DNA of 15,876 nucleotides from Candidatus Hodarchaeota archaeon (GCA_016839955.1 JAEOTI010000754.1:1-15876), one strand, 5' to 3'. Positions 7,555 to 15,874 are shown, counted from the first letter of the stretch. The notes: a model not told the origin generated them from the sequence alone. A program made the numbers and translations.

Positions 7555-7864
7555 TTTCTTCGTCTTCCCACAATTCATTGATCTGGTCGGGATCATTCCA
7601 TATATTCAAAAATTTTATAACGTTTATTTTAGGATTCTTCTTGAAAATTAGCTCAACATTAGGATGTACAACATAAGCAATATGGAATCCATGGCAAGTG
7701 ATCATACTTTTTGTACGAAGATAGTTGATGGACTTTTGAATTTCTTGAAAGGAGAAATTTTCCCCCTGCATTTTTTCTATAAGCAGATCACGGTAATATC
7801 CTTTATTGCTTCGAATATTTTTCAAGATTCGAAACGAGAGTTCTTCTATTTTCACGCTTACCAT
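7544..7864 (-). CDS. Small winged-helix-like protein, probable R-M regulator
   Basis: This is a 106-residue protein and the first gene of the minus-strand R-M operon. Residues about 8-65 alternate helices and a short hairpin (helices through IRSNKGYYRDLLIEKM and FSFQEIQKSINYLRTKSMI, then CHGFHIAYVVHP). This suits a winged-helix DNA-binding fold. The C-terminal tail is acidic (WEDEENEQ). Its stop overlaps the methyltransferase start by 11 nt. By position it is likely to control the operon as small C proteins do in other R-M systems, although it is not a recognisable C protein. The ATG at 7864 has no clear Shine-Dalgarno site. The fold is inferred from residue pattern only. Confidence 0.6.
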   Translation of the reverse strand: MVSVKIEELSFRILKNIRSNKGYYRDLLIEKMQGENFSFQEIQKSINYLRTKSMITCHGFHIAYVVHPNVELIFKKNPKINVIKFLNIWNDPDQINELWEDEENEQ

Positions 7865-7995
7865 CTTTTGTTATTTTTCACTAAATTCAGACGGATATGC
7901 TATTTTTCCCTCTGGTAGTTTCTAATTTAGATAATTAATATCTACTTTGATACTCAAAAATTTTGTTCCTCATTGATATAGAAAAGTATTGGCGT

Positions 7996-8010
7996 GAAAT
8001 ATTTATATTC
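7996..8010 (+). promoter_or_regulatory. TATA/BRE-like promoter for the MORC-like remnant
   Basis: GAAATATTTATATTC has a purine-rich BRE-like start followed by a TATA-like core. A start site about 25 bases downstream would fall inside the inverted repeat at 8021-8040. This is a sequence-only assignment. Confidence 0.3.
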
Positions 8011-8020
8011 TCTAAGTCAC

Positions 8021-8040
8021 TTTTCTAACATTTTAGAAAA
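8021..8040. repeat. Perfect inverted repeat TTTTCTAA-CATT-TTAGAAAA
   Basis: Eight-base arms flank a four-base centre just downstream of the TATA-like box. It could be a repressor site near the transcription start or a weak hairpin. Confidence 0.45.
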
Positions 8041-8086
8041 TATAAACAAAGTTTTTCTTTGAAAAGATTATTGAATTATAGTACAA

Positions 8087-8506
8087 TTGAAATCGTGGTG
8101 TTGTGATTATATAAGTCGTGACTTATCTCAAAGCAGAATTGTAATGGAGTTCGATATGAACACAATTCAGCATTTAGGAATATCAATGTATGCAAGATTA
8201 CCTCCAGTATTAGCAGAACTAGTAGCTAATTGTTGGGATACAGACGCGAGTGAAGAAATAATCGAGTTGTCTGACCAGGATCCTGTTAATAAAAAGATAA
8301 CCTTGACAGGTAATGGGTTTGGAATGAGTCTTGAAGAAATTAACCTTAGACTTTTAAAAATTAGGAGAAATAGAAGAGTTGCTGAAGATACAGATATGAC
8401 TCCTGACGGGAGGAAAGTAATTGGTAATAAGTCATATATCCAACGGTTAATGTCCAAATCCCATGAAAAATACCCATGTATTGTCATAAATTATAAAATT
8501 AGCTGA
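8087..8506 (+). pseudogene. Truncated MORC-like GHKL ATPase (N-terminal fragment)
   Basis: The family match is clear from the ATG at 8144: MEFDMNTIQHLGISMYARLPP, then the N-box ELVAN (E25, N29) and WDTDA. This is the ATP-binding half of MORC/HATPase-type proteins, which are usually 500 residues or more. Only about 120 residues remain. The ATP-contacting Asp of the DxGxG box is replaced by Gly (TGNGFGM, G56). The expected IGRNRR reads IRRNRR, and the glycine-rich box after VIG is lost. A short IIKLAEFQI relic in another frame (about 8490-8513), ending at a stop, recalls the GIGKLAEFG part of the family. The TTG at 8087 adds 19 codons and is less likely as start. The intact protein probably worked with the helicase that follows. 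Confidence 0.75.
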
Positions 8507-8718
8507 ATTTCAGATCTAAAAGGAATTCAATGATTTTAGTAGAGGAACTATCTCAACTTCGCAAAAGGCTGGTTTAGATTACGACTTTCGTAATAAAGTT
8601 GTTGTAACCTAAAAATGATAACTTCTTTAGACAAGATAGCACCTTCTAGAGAACAAGAATTGTTTGATAACAAAGTTTTAGTTTTTGACGATAATATTTT
8701 TAAATAAATTGATCCTAT
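8507..8718 (+). other. Decayed coding region between the MORC-like fragment and the helicase gene
   Basis: This is 212 nt with short protein-like runs in shifting frames, for example FNDFSRGTISTSQKAG, and a 30-codon ORF at 8615-8707 (MITSLDKIAPSREQELFDNK...). All frames contain stops. The likeliest reading is scattered remains of the MORC-like gene after a large deletion. The 30-codon ORF has no ribosome site and is not annotated as a gene. Confidence 0.4.
8697..8710 (+). promoter_or_regulatory. TATA-like box just before the helicase gene
   Basis: TTTTTAAATAAATT is centred about 24 bases before ATG 8728. That spacing would put the transcription start at or next to the start codon, as in archaeal leaderless genes. 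It also fits the lack of a Shine-Dalgarno site. Confidence 0.35.
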
Positions 8719-8727
8719 TTGAGACTT

Positions 8728-11700
8728 ATGGGAGAAGAAACATCAAGTATAGCTTTTACAAAAGTAGATATTAAAAAATCTGTTGAAAAAGCTTGGGATA
8801 CACAAATAGAAGCAACTAATATGATACAGGATTACTTCATCCATTATCAAAAAATCATTGAAAAGAAATCAGCACTTGTTTTTATGCCAACTGGTAGTGG
8901 AAAATCGGGTATTATTGCACTTGTTTCGCGAAATTTACCTTATATTGGAATGGTATTAATCCTTACTCCACGAACACTACTACGAGATCAGCTTTGCAGG
9001 AAAATAACCTTTGATTATTATAATACAATTAAATTTCCAATTAAGAATCTTCCTAAAGAGGTTCAAAACGTTACAAGTAGTCGTAATTTTGTTAAAAGTC
9101 GTTCACCAAGGAAACAAGTATTAGTAATGACAGTACAGATGTTAGTGAGCATTAAAAAGAAACGTGACAAAATTTTTAGATATATCCTTAAAAATACCTC
9201 TTTAGTTATTGTAGATGAAGGTCATTATGAACCTGCATACAGATGGAGTAAAATCATACGGAAAATTAAAACACCTAAAGTCCTACTCACTGCAACCCCC
9301 TATCGTAACGACTATAAAGCATTTGATATAGATTTAAACTATAAATATGTTCTTTCTTATAAATCAGCAGTCAGATCGAAATACTTACGTAAAGTAAAAA
9401 TCATAAATAGACCATCCAATAATCGAAATTCACCTGAACAGTTTGTTAATGATGTAATCAACTTCTATGATACCATGGTATCGAATGGTAACTATACTCC
9501 ACGTGTAATCATACGTTGTGATAATCGAGCTTCTATTAGGCAGCTAGCGGTAATATTTAAAAAAAAGAAAAGAGATTTTTTAGGAATTCATGATAAATTC
9601 AAAAATACTAAAGATTGGGAAAGGAGAACAGTCCCAGATCCAAAAGATGAGAGTGCTATATTTTGGATACATCAATTTAAATTGTTAGAAGGGTTTGATG
9701 ATCCTAGGTTTCAAGTTTTAGCAATTTATGAGAAAATTGGAACTACCAAGTCATTTGTTCAACAGGTAGGAAGAATTATTCGCAATACAGATATAACGAA
9801 AACTGAAATAGCCTATTTTTTAGAACATTGGGATGGGTATCATACAGAATTATGGAATGGATTCCTTGAAACAGATAATATTATTGAAATAGAAGGAATT
9901 GAATTTTTTTATTTATCAAATGAAAAGGGTTTTCTACATGAATTGATTGAACACCAACCTAAGATTGCTTATGTAGATGGTAGATTTAGGTCAGAATTTA
10001 ACTTAGAAGAAATTGATCCAGAAAAAGATATTAAACTACCTTTAAGAGTTAATTTATACGAAAAATTGGAAAATTTTAAAATTGATTCATGTTTAAACTC
10101 TATTAAAGAACATTTTGAAGAAAAAGATCGTGTTGTTGAAAAATATGACACTTCTAAAGAAAATCTAAGAATCATTATATCGGTTTTGTGTAAAAACTCT
10201 TATTTTTTAAAAAATCACGTATTTTTTGAAGCTCACATTCATATTACAGTGCTCTTAGAATGTAAAAATTATATTTGCTTTTATGATAGCTCTGGATTAA
10301 AATTAATAAATGAAGACCAATTAGGTATTGGTAATCCTGTGGATGTTAAGAAGTTAAAGAGATTATTTATTAGTGGAAAAGGTAAAAAACTTGTAAAAGT
10401 ATCTTTGGAAAATTCTAACTTGGGAATATCTTCAATAAGATCTAGAAGCATTAGAGCTACTGCTATTGAAAATACTATACCAATGTTTGATGACAATGCG
10501 CAAATTTGCACTACAGCTGAAGGATATGGTTTCAGCAATCATAGACATTATGTGGGGTTCAAACGGGGACGAATTTCGCAATATATAGGCTATAGACACT
10601 TCCCCGAATATATAAATTGGCTAGAAAAAATAGAGAAGATAATAGAGACTGATCAATCTGTTCTTGAAATCTTTAGAAGATATGCCGAAGAAGTTCCAAC
10701 ACCAACCAATCCTGAACCTACAAGTATTTTAATAGATATAGAAGAAATAAGAGAAGTTTATTACCGTACCGGAACTGAGAATAATAGAGAATACATTAAT
10801 ATTGAAGATAAATGTATAGACATATCTAATAACACGTTTACAATTATTCATATAAATGAAGAAAACTTTGAAAATGAAGAAGCAAACACAAAATTGGAAA
10901 TTAAAGTTACCTTTGAGAAAGGAAAATATCACCTTCATAGTAAAATGGTTGAATCATTCTATACTCGAGAATCAGATGAATTTCCCCCTGATGTGATTAC
11001 ATATTTGAATAATTTCCAAGAATTTAGAATCCTACCTAAAGATACAAGATACGTTTATGTAAAGGGTAAATTTTACAAACCAGGTTTTTCGATTGGGAAA
11101 GATTTTGATAAAAACACGTATTCTTTAGGAAAGTGTTTCATTATTGATAAAAAAATTGGTGAATGTCGGCAAGAGAAGGGAACTGCTGAGTATTACAAGA
11201 ATAATACTAATAATTGGGATCCTAAATCTCTATTTGGTATAATTTCAAGGAAAGGTGAAAATACAACCATTTCACAGGAATTTGGAGATCCAACCTATTT
11301 TATCTGTGATGATGGAGCATTAGAGATGGCAGACTTCATTTTATGTGATGAAGGGTTATCTAAAATTGTTTTAATACATGCCAAAGCATCTGATGATTCT
11401 GTAAGTAAGTGTTATACAAGTAATTTGCATGATATCTGTGGACAAGCAATAAAAAATTTAAAATATTTATCAAGATATAATAAGTTCATTCCTCCAAATT
11501 TAAATAATTGGAACAATAACTGGAGTAGTAAAGTCAGTGGAGGATGGGGAGTTGTTAAAAAGAGAATTATAATTTCCCCAGGAGAACAAACTCCTCAAGA
11601 AGTCTGGAAACGAATCAGAACAGTTATAGAAAATCCTCATTCAAATAAAGAAGTCTGGCTTTTCCTCGGAAATACATTATCAAAGAAATACTTTGAGAAA

Positions 11701-11814
11701 GAACTCGGTAATAATAATCCTAAACCTAATGTCATTCATGCAGCCTACTTATTAGAAGGTACAATGTCAACAATAGGTGTAGAGGCAAAAATGAAAATAT
11801 TTTGTAAAGAATAA
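8728..11814 (+). CDS. SF2 DEAD-like helicase fused to PD-(D/E)XK-like nuclease domain
   Basis: This is a 1028-residue protein counted from ATG 8728; TTG 8719 would add three residues. The N-terminal half is a full superfamily 2 helicase: motif I MPTGSGKS (53-60), motif II DEGH (163-166), motif III TATPYR (188-193) and motif VI QQVGRIIRN (345-353). Residues about 400-820 are an unrecognised, beta-rich middle region. The C-terminal part has EMADFILCDEG with D869, then LIHAKAS with H884 and K886, and a downstream QAIKNLKYL. This is a PD-(D/E)XK-like arrangement in which His replaces the usual Glu. Such helicase-nuclease proteins unwind and cut foreign DNA in R-M-like systems. The MORC-like fragment upstream is a known type of partner. 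There is no Shine-Dalgarno site, but a TATA-like box lies about 24 nt before the ATG. Confidence 0.8.
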   Translation: MGEETSSIAFTKVDIKKSVEKAWDTQIEATNMIQDYFIHYQKIIEKKSALVFMPTGSGKSGIIALVSRNLPYIGMVLILTPRTLLRDQLCRKITFDYYNTIKFPIKNLPKEVQNVTSSRNFVKSRSPRKQVLVMTVQMLVSIKKKRDKIFRYILKNTSLVIVDEGHYEPAYRWSKIIRKIKTPKVLLTATPYRNDYKAFDIDLNYKYVLSYKSAVRSKYLRKVKIINRPSNNRNSPEQFVNDVINFYDTMVSNGNYTPRVIIRCDNRASIRQLAVIFKKKKRDFLGIHDKFKNTKDWERRTVPDPKDESAIFWIHQFKLLEGFDDPRFQVLAIYEKIGTTKSFVQQVGRIIRNTDITKTEIAYFLEHWDGYHTELWNGFLETDNIIEIEGIEFFYLSNEKGFLHELIEHQPKIAYVDGRFRSEFNLEEIDPEKDIKLPLRVNLYEKLENFKIDSCLNSIKEHFEEKDRVVEKYDTSKENLRIIISVLCKNSYFLKNHVFFEAHIHITVLLECKNYICFYDSSGLKLINEDQLGIGNPVDVKKLKRLFISGKGKKLVKVSLENSNLGISSIRSRSIRATAIENTIPMFDDNAQICTTAEGYGFSNHRHYVGFKRGRISQYIGYRHFPEYINWLEKIEKIIETDQSVLEIFRRYAEEVPTPTNPEPTSILIDIEEIREVYYRTGTENNREYINIEDKCIDISNNTFTIIHINEENFENEEANTKLEIKVTFEKGKYHLHSKMVESFYTRESDEFPPDVITYLNNFQEFRILPKDTRYVYVKGKFYKPGFSIGKDFDKNTYSLGKCFIIDKKIGECRQEKGTAEYYKNNTNNWDPKSLFGIISRKGENTTISQEFGDPTYFICDDGALEMADFILCDEGLSKIVLIHAKASDDSVSKCYTSNLHDICGQAIKNLKYLSRYNKFIPPNLNNWNNNWSSKVSGGWGVVKKRIIISPGEQTPQEVWKRIRTVIENPHSNKEVWLFLGNTLSKKYFEKELGNNNPKPNVIHAAYLLEGTMSTIGVEAKMKIFCKE

Positions 11815-11876
11815 TGTTTTAATAAAGCATTCTCTCCAGACAGATTGAATATTATTTTATTTGTCAATGAAAAGCA

Positions 11877-11914
11877 CATGAGAAGAATGGTTTCCTAGAT
11901 GTATACTTCTCATG
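11877..11914. repeat. Inverted repeat CATGAGAAG / CTTCTCATG with 20-nt spacer
   Basis: Perfect nine-base arms lie at 11877-11885 and 11906-11914, ten bases before a strong TATA-like box. The spacing (about three helical turns between arms) suits a dimeric regulator. A stem-loop that ends the helicase transcript is the alternative. Confidence 0.5.
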
Positions 11915-11924
11915 CATAAATAAA

Positions 11925-11934
11925 TTATATAAAT
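11925..11934 (+). promoter_or_regulatory. TATA-like promoter for the 370-residue gene and nitrilase operon
   Basis: TTATATAAAT in the 189-nt gap is the best TATA match of the window. It lies about 70-80 nt before the ATG at 12004, so a leader of about 45 nt is expected. It suggests that the two downstream genes can be made separately from the helicase. Confidence 0.4.
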
Positions 11935-12003
11935 AGGATTTTAAATAAATAACAAAGGAAATACCAAATAAAATTTTCATTTAATAAAATTTGTGGGAAG
12001 ATT

Positions 12004-13116
12004 ATGGAAATTAAAGGAGTTTATTTTGGTTTATGTGAAAAAAACACATCTGAACCTTCTTCAGAACGTTTTTTTATAATAAATCATCATCAAAACCCGA
12101 TAACTAGAGAATTAGACACATTACTGACAGCATATTTACAAAAGGTAATTGAATTTGGTAGATCAAAAAATGTAACAGAAGAATCATTTGGAGGAGAAAT
12201 TAGAGAAATAGATCATTCAGACCCAAAGTTGAAAAAAATTTCTATTAAGACTATTTTCGAGGATCTTATCCAACATTGTGATGATCCATCTAAGTTTGAA
12301 AACTACTTAACTCAATATGGATATGTACTAGGTAAGAAATATATTAAAATTGAGAACTCTAGAACAGGTTTATTATTCTTAGTTGTTTTCTCCTTAAATG
12401 CTGGATATTATATTTCATGTATTCGCACAGATTTGACAGAAAAACAAGAAATGTACTTCTTTGATAAAAAAAATAAAAATATTGAAGAAACTGTTCTAGA
12501 GCTCATACTACCTCAAGTTCGAGCTCTTTCTAAAGCTGGACTCTATCCTTCAATTATTGGAGGAAAAACCAAACCAAATAGAATAAAAATCATTCAAAAA
12601 GCTGGTTCTGCTGAATACATTAGAAAATTTTTCGAAATCGAAAGTTATCTTCACCCTTATGATGAGTCCGAATGGTTTTTTAAGACCATTCGTGAAAGTA
12701 ATTTAGATCAAGAACCAATAAGAGTAAATGAATTAAAAACAGAATATGAAAATCTCAGGAGTAATGAATATTCACCTCAGGAATATGAAGAACATCTTGT
12801 TCAACAATATCCAACAAAATTTTCAAAAAACAAAGTAGCTACTTTTTCAAAAAAGAGAAAAGCTTTAAGAGATAATTTACCTAAAACAAATAAGAAATCA
12901 TATGATAAAACAAGAATAGCATTACGAATACTCGATACTCGCTTTTTATTTGATATGGATAATCTCGAAGAAACTGTATTTCTTGCTGAAAAAGGGGAGT
13001 ATAAATATCTTATAATAAAAGATACAAGTGTAGATGTAGAATCTTTTTATGACAACCAGAAATTAAATGTTGAATTTAGTACATTAGATGAAGTCCTAAA
13101 GAAACTTGATGAATAA
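12004..13116 (+). CDS. Unrecognised 370-residue protein next to helicase and nitrilase genes
   Basis: I do not recognise a family. The protein is soluble and has two parts. Residues 1-230 mix beta strands and helices: a first strand IKGVYFGLC, a helix with LDTLLTAYLQKVIEF, and a hydrophobic strand pair TGLLFLVVFSLNAGYYISCI. Residues about 230-310 are charged and helical, with many Lys and Glu. The end (about 312-370) has strands YLIIKDTS and the helical tail STLDEVLKKLDE. There are no P-loop, nuclease triads or CxxC pairs. The ATG at 12004 has no clear Shine-Dalgarno site. The nitrilase gene starts 13 nt after the stop, so the two genes almost surely share a transcript and probably a function. 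It could be the adaptor or target-sensing part of the module, which is an inference only. Confidence 0.7.
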   Translation: MEIKGVYFGLCEKNTSEPSSERFFIINHHQNPITRELDTLLTAYLQKVIEFGRSKNVTEESFGGEIREIDHSDPKLKKISIKTIFEDLIQHCDDPSKFENYLTQYGYVLGKKYIKIENSRTGLLFLVVFSLNAGYYISCIRTDLTEKQEMYFFDKKNKNIEETVLELILPQVRALSKAGLYPSIIGGKTKPNRIKIIQKAGSAEYIRKFFEIESYLHPYDESEWFFKTIRESNLDQEPIRVNELKTEYENLRSNEYSPQEYEEHLVQQYPTKFSKNKVATFSKKRKALRDNLPKTNKKSYDKTRIALRILDTRFLFDMDNLEETVFLAEKGEYKYLIIKDTSVDVESFYDNQKLNVEFSTLDEVLKKLDE

Positions 13117-13129
13117 ATTTGTGTTGTAA

Positions 13130-15487
13130 ATGACCATAAATTTAATGGAATTGACAAATTTTCTCAAAAAATGGAAATCGAATGAAACTCCTTCCCTATT
13201 TAGTTGGAGAATTGAAGAGAATTTAGAAATTAAAAAACTAATTGAATTCTTCATTGATATTTCAGACCTTAAAGTTGAATACTCCGATTTACTCCGAATT
13301 AAGAAATCAGGTTTAGTGTTTAAATTTAACTTAGAATATAAGGACATAATACCTATTATTGATGATTTAGACAAAGAAGAATTTACAAAAATAATATCAG
13401 AGATAAATATTTGTGATACTCATTCTAAAAATTTTAAAGATTATTTCTTTAATTTTTATAATGGATCCTATAAGCAGAATTCACAATTTATTTCCCTCAT
13501 TTCAGATTTAAAGAAGTGTAATAATTGTAAATTCATTTTGAAAGGTCAAATTAATGTTAAAAAATCACAATTTATCAAAATAGTCAAACAAGAAATCCCT
13601 TTACCAAAAATACTTCTTTGGTATTCTTTGAAGTCATTTCAAAGTTATCTTGAACAGCATAACGTAATAGACCTTTTAAATGAAATATTTACTAGATATT
13701 CTCCATATTTTTTCCTTTTTTTAGATGGAGATGTTCCATGGACAATTGAAGACTTTTTTTGTTTTTTAAAACTTGATAATTCTGTTTTATCTAGACTTTC
13801 AAGTCTTAATTATGTATTCCAAGAGAAAGTCAAGGAATTAGGACGAATTAAAGATCAAATTGACAATTATATTGAAATTCAAAACGAAATGAATTTTCCT
13901 CCTCAACTATTTTATTCAAACTCATTTTATATTAATGGAAATTCGCTTTGGTTCAATTATGGAAAACATCTATTTGTATTTTCTGTTTTTAAAATGCTTC
14001 TTTCGGATGTAAAAATAGAAAATAAGAAAATTTTAGTGACAGAAAAGAGAGTTAATGTTTATTTTAATAACTCAGAGACATTGGTGATTGATAACATAAT
14101 TGTAGACATTGCTAATTGTCTACCTTCAGTTATCGAAATTTACATTAGAAGATTACTTGTTTTATCTAAAAATTCTTTAATAGAACTAAGAAATAAATTT
14201 AACAAGATTTTCCTTCAAAGAATTGATAGATTTGAAGAAAACTTCATTGAATTGGCTAGAAATTTAGGTATAAGATTTGAATCAATTGAGATTCCAAATT
14301 TTTCTTTGAATCCACGAATAGCAGCATTACAAATAAATATTGAATTTAACAAAGAAGTTTTTAGAGAATTTAAAACAGCAGGTTTATTTAACAATTGGAA
14401 TGATGAATTTAAGGAAAGACACAAACAAAAAATTATTCAAATTTTAAATTTAATTAAGCAATTGAATAAAAAGAAGAAAATTCATCTTCTTTTGTTTCCA
14501 GAATTATCTTTACATCAAGAATTTATTCCTATTTTAGAGGAATTTTCTAAAAATACATTAATTACTGTACTTAGTGGTGGAGTCTTTGAGAAATTACAGA
14601 TGGATCAAACAACTTTTTGGAAAAATACATGTCACATTATTGTTCCTGTAAGTGCAAATGAACCTGCTTTAATATATAAAAAAGAGAAGTTATTACCATC
14701 CAAATTTGAAAAAGGAGTAATGTCAGAAGAAAAAATTAAGATAGGGGATCTTTCTTATCGATTAACATATAAAAGGAAATCTATAATTATAGCTATATGC
14801 TCTGAATTTTTGAAATTAGAAGATACTTTTCCAAAAGAACAATTAGACGAATCACAAATGATTTTAGTCCCGCGAGCGACACCAATGAATCTAATGTTTG
14901 ATCATCAAAGCCTATTACTTAAGGATAAATTTGTGATACATGCAAGCCTATCTGGAACAAATATTGAACTGATGGGTCGAAGTGGTTTCTGGGGAGATTT
15001 AAATAAAGATTATGGAGGTATACGAGGTGAACGTTTACTAGATGAGTTATTTACGATTGGAGAGGGCTTAATAATTGCAAACTTTGATTTAACTCATCCC
15101 GAGGCAGCAAAGATGCCTACTAGCCCTGGATCTGTTAGTTGCAATTATGAAGATCCTCAAATGTTTGAATTTATCACAAAAGACAACAAAATAGTACTCA
15201 AAAATTTGCCTGTTCAAAGAACTTGGAGTAATTATTTTGATAAATTTCTTGAGACTGTAGGAAAGGTTATCAAGGATGAAATTATAAAAAGAAATGTAAT
15301 CTATACCTTCAATGAATTAAAACAATTGATTTCAGATGAAATAATACAGGAAAAAATTAATTTAAAAACAGATCTTGTTCCACATTTTTTATTTGCTTTA
15401 ATTAAAGAGAAAAAGAATTTTAGAATTTATGAAAAGCATAAAAAAAAGTTTAGAGAAAAAAAAGAAGATAATTACTCCCTACTCTAA
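13130..15487 (+). CDS. Nitrilase-family hydrolase with long unknown N-terminal half
   Basis: This is a 785-residue fusion. From about residue 398 (RIAALQINIEF) to about 690, it is a carbon-nitrogen hydrolase with the expected Glu-Lys-Cys triad: E458 in LLLFPELSL, K518 in YKKEKLLPS, and C557 in AICSEFL. The family cleaves or forms amide bonds of small molecules. Residues 1-395 are very lysine-, phenylalanine- and asparagine-rich, with no motif I know. I specifically looked for a reverse transcriptase YADD and a P-loop and saw neither. Residues 690-785 form a charged tail (KKKFREKKEDN). The ATG 13130 lacks a Shine-Dalgarno site and lies 13 nt after the previous gene. Nitrilase domains are fused to reverse transcriptases in one defence class (UG1/DRT type 1), so a role in defence is plausible; the fusion partner here is different. 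The substrate is unknown. Confidence 0.75.
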   Translation: MTINLMELTNFLKKWKSNETPSLFSWRIEENLEIKKLIEFFIDISDLKVEYSDLLRIKKSGLVFKFNLEYKDIIPIIDDLDKEEFTKIISEINICDTHSKNFKDYFFNFYNGSYKQNSQFISLISDLKKCNNCKFILKGQINVKKSQFIKIVKQEIPLPKILLWYSLKSFQSYLEQHNVIDLLNEIFTRYSPYFFLFLDGDVPWTIEDFFCFLKLDNSVLSRLSSLNYVFQEKVKELGRIKDQIDNYIEIQNEMNFPPQLFYSNSFYINGNSLWFNYGKHLFVFSVFKMLLSDVKIENKKILVTEKRVNVYFNNSETLVIDNIIVDIANCLPSVIEIYIRRLLVLSKNSLIELRNKFNKIFLQRIDRFEENFIELARNLGIRFESIEIPNFSLNPRIAALQINIEFNKEVFREFKTAGLFNNWNDEFKERHKQKIIQILNLIKQLNKKKKIHLLLFPELSLHQEFIPILEEFSKNTLITVLSGGVFEKLQMDQTTFWKNTCHIIVPVSANEPALIYKKEKLLPSKFEKGVMSEEKIKIGDLSYRLTYKRKSIIIAICSEFLKLEDTFPKEQLDESQMILVPRATPMNLMFDHQSLLLKDKFVIHASLSGTNIELMGRSGFWGDLNKDYGGIRGERLLDELFTIGEGLIIANFDLTHPEAAKMPTSPGSVSCNYEDPQMFEFITKDNKIVLKNLPVQRTWSNYFDKFLETVGKVIKDEIIKRNVIYTFNELKQLISDEIIQEKINLKTDLVPHFLFALIKEKKNFRIYEKHKKKFREKKEDNYSLL

Positions 15488-15496
15488 AATGAAACA

Positions 15497-15874
15497 TTAA
15501 ATTAACGATTGAATTATATCAAAATTAGGTTGGAAAATCAAAGGCTGGTAGTCTTTTCGCAAAATCATTAAGCGTTCATCTAAATCTGTATGTTCTAAAC
15601 TATTTTCCAAACATGAGTATAGATTTTGGATATGTGATTTATGAGCTGCCTCAAAGGACATCCAACGATCATTGTAGTAAATTTGCTTCGGAAATATCTT
15701 CTTTTTCACAATCATTCCCCGTAGCAATTTTACTAGCTGTTCTTTTGGCACATAATAAGGTAGTTTGTCATCATCATACTGCTTTTGAAAATCGAAAGGA
15801 CTGATAAATCCTTCAGCAACCGCTTCACATAATGTAAGTTGGGTGATGATCCTTCCTACTTCTTCAAGATCCAA
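15497..15874 (-). CDS. 3' part of an unrecognised gene, truncated by the window edge
   Basis: About 125 residues are visible from the window edge to TAA at 15497. The first codon that could start is TTG at 15874, but the frame is open to the edge, so the gene probably begins outside. The sequence is soluble and mixed: TQLTLCEAVAEGFISPFDF, a middle part with YYVPKEQLVKLLRGMIVKKK, then YYNDRWMSFEAAHKSHIQNL. The middle alternates like a helical DNA- or protein-binding domain, but I recognise no family. It converges on the nitrilase gene with only nine bases between the stops, so transcripts probably overlap. No terminator is visible there. Confidence 0.55.
   Translation of the reverse strand: MDLEEVGRIITQLTLCEAVAEGFISPFDFQKQYDDDKLPYYVPKEQLVKLLRGMIVKKKIFPKQIYYNDRWMSFEAAHKSHIQNLYSCLENSLEHTDLDERLMILRKDYQPLIFQPNFDIIQSLI

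Larger units (their letters stand above)
7865..8086. promoter_or_regulatory. Divergent intergenic region between the R-M operon and the MORC-like remnant
   Basis: This is 222 nt of very AT-rich DNA between divergently oriented genes, so it should hold promoters for both directions. Visible elements are an imperfect palindrome AGATA-ATTAA-TATCT at 7929-7943, a plus-strand GAAATATTTATATTC at 7996-8010 that looks like BRE plus TATA, and a perfect inverted repeat at 8021-8040. No ORF of note is present. Confidence 0.5.

Noticed and set aside
8615..8707. 30-codon ORF before the helicase gene
   Set aside because: It has no ribosome site and lies inside a decayed region; more likely a relic of the MORC-like gene.
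13130..14310. Reverse transcriptase domain before the nitrilase
   Set aside because: No YADD/FADD box or palm motifs are seen, so the known UG1-type fusion does not apply.
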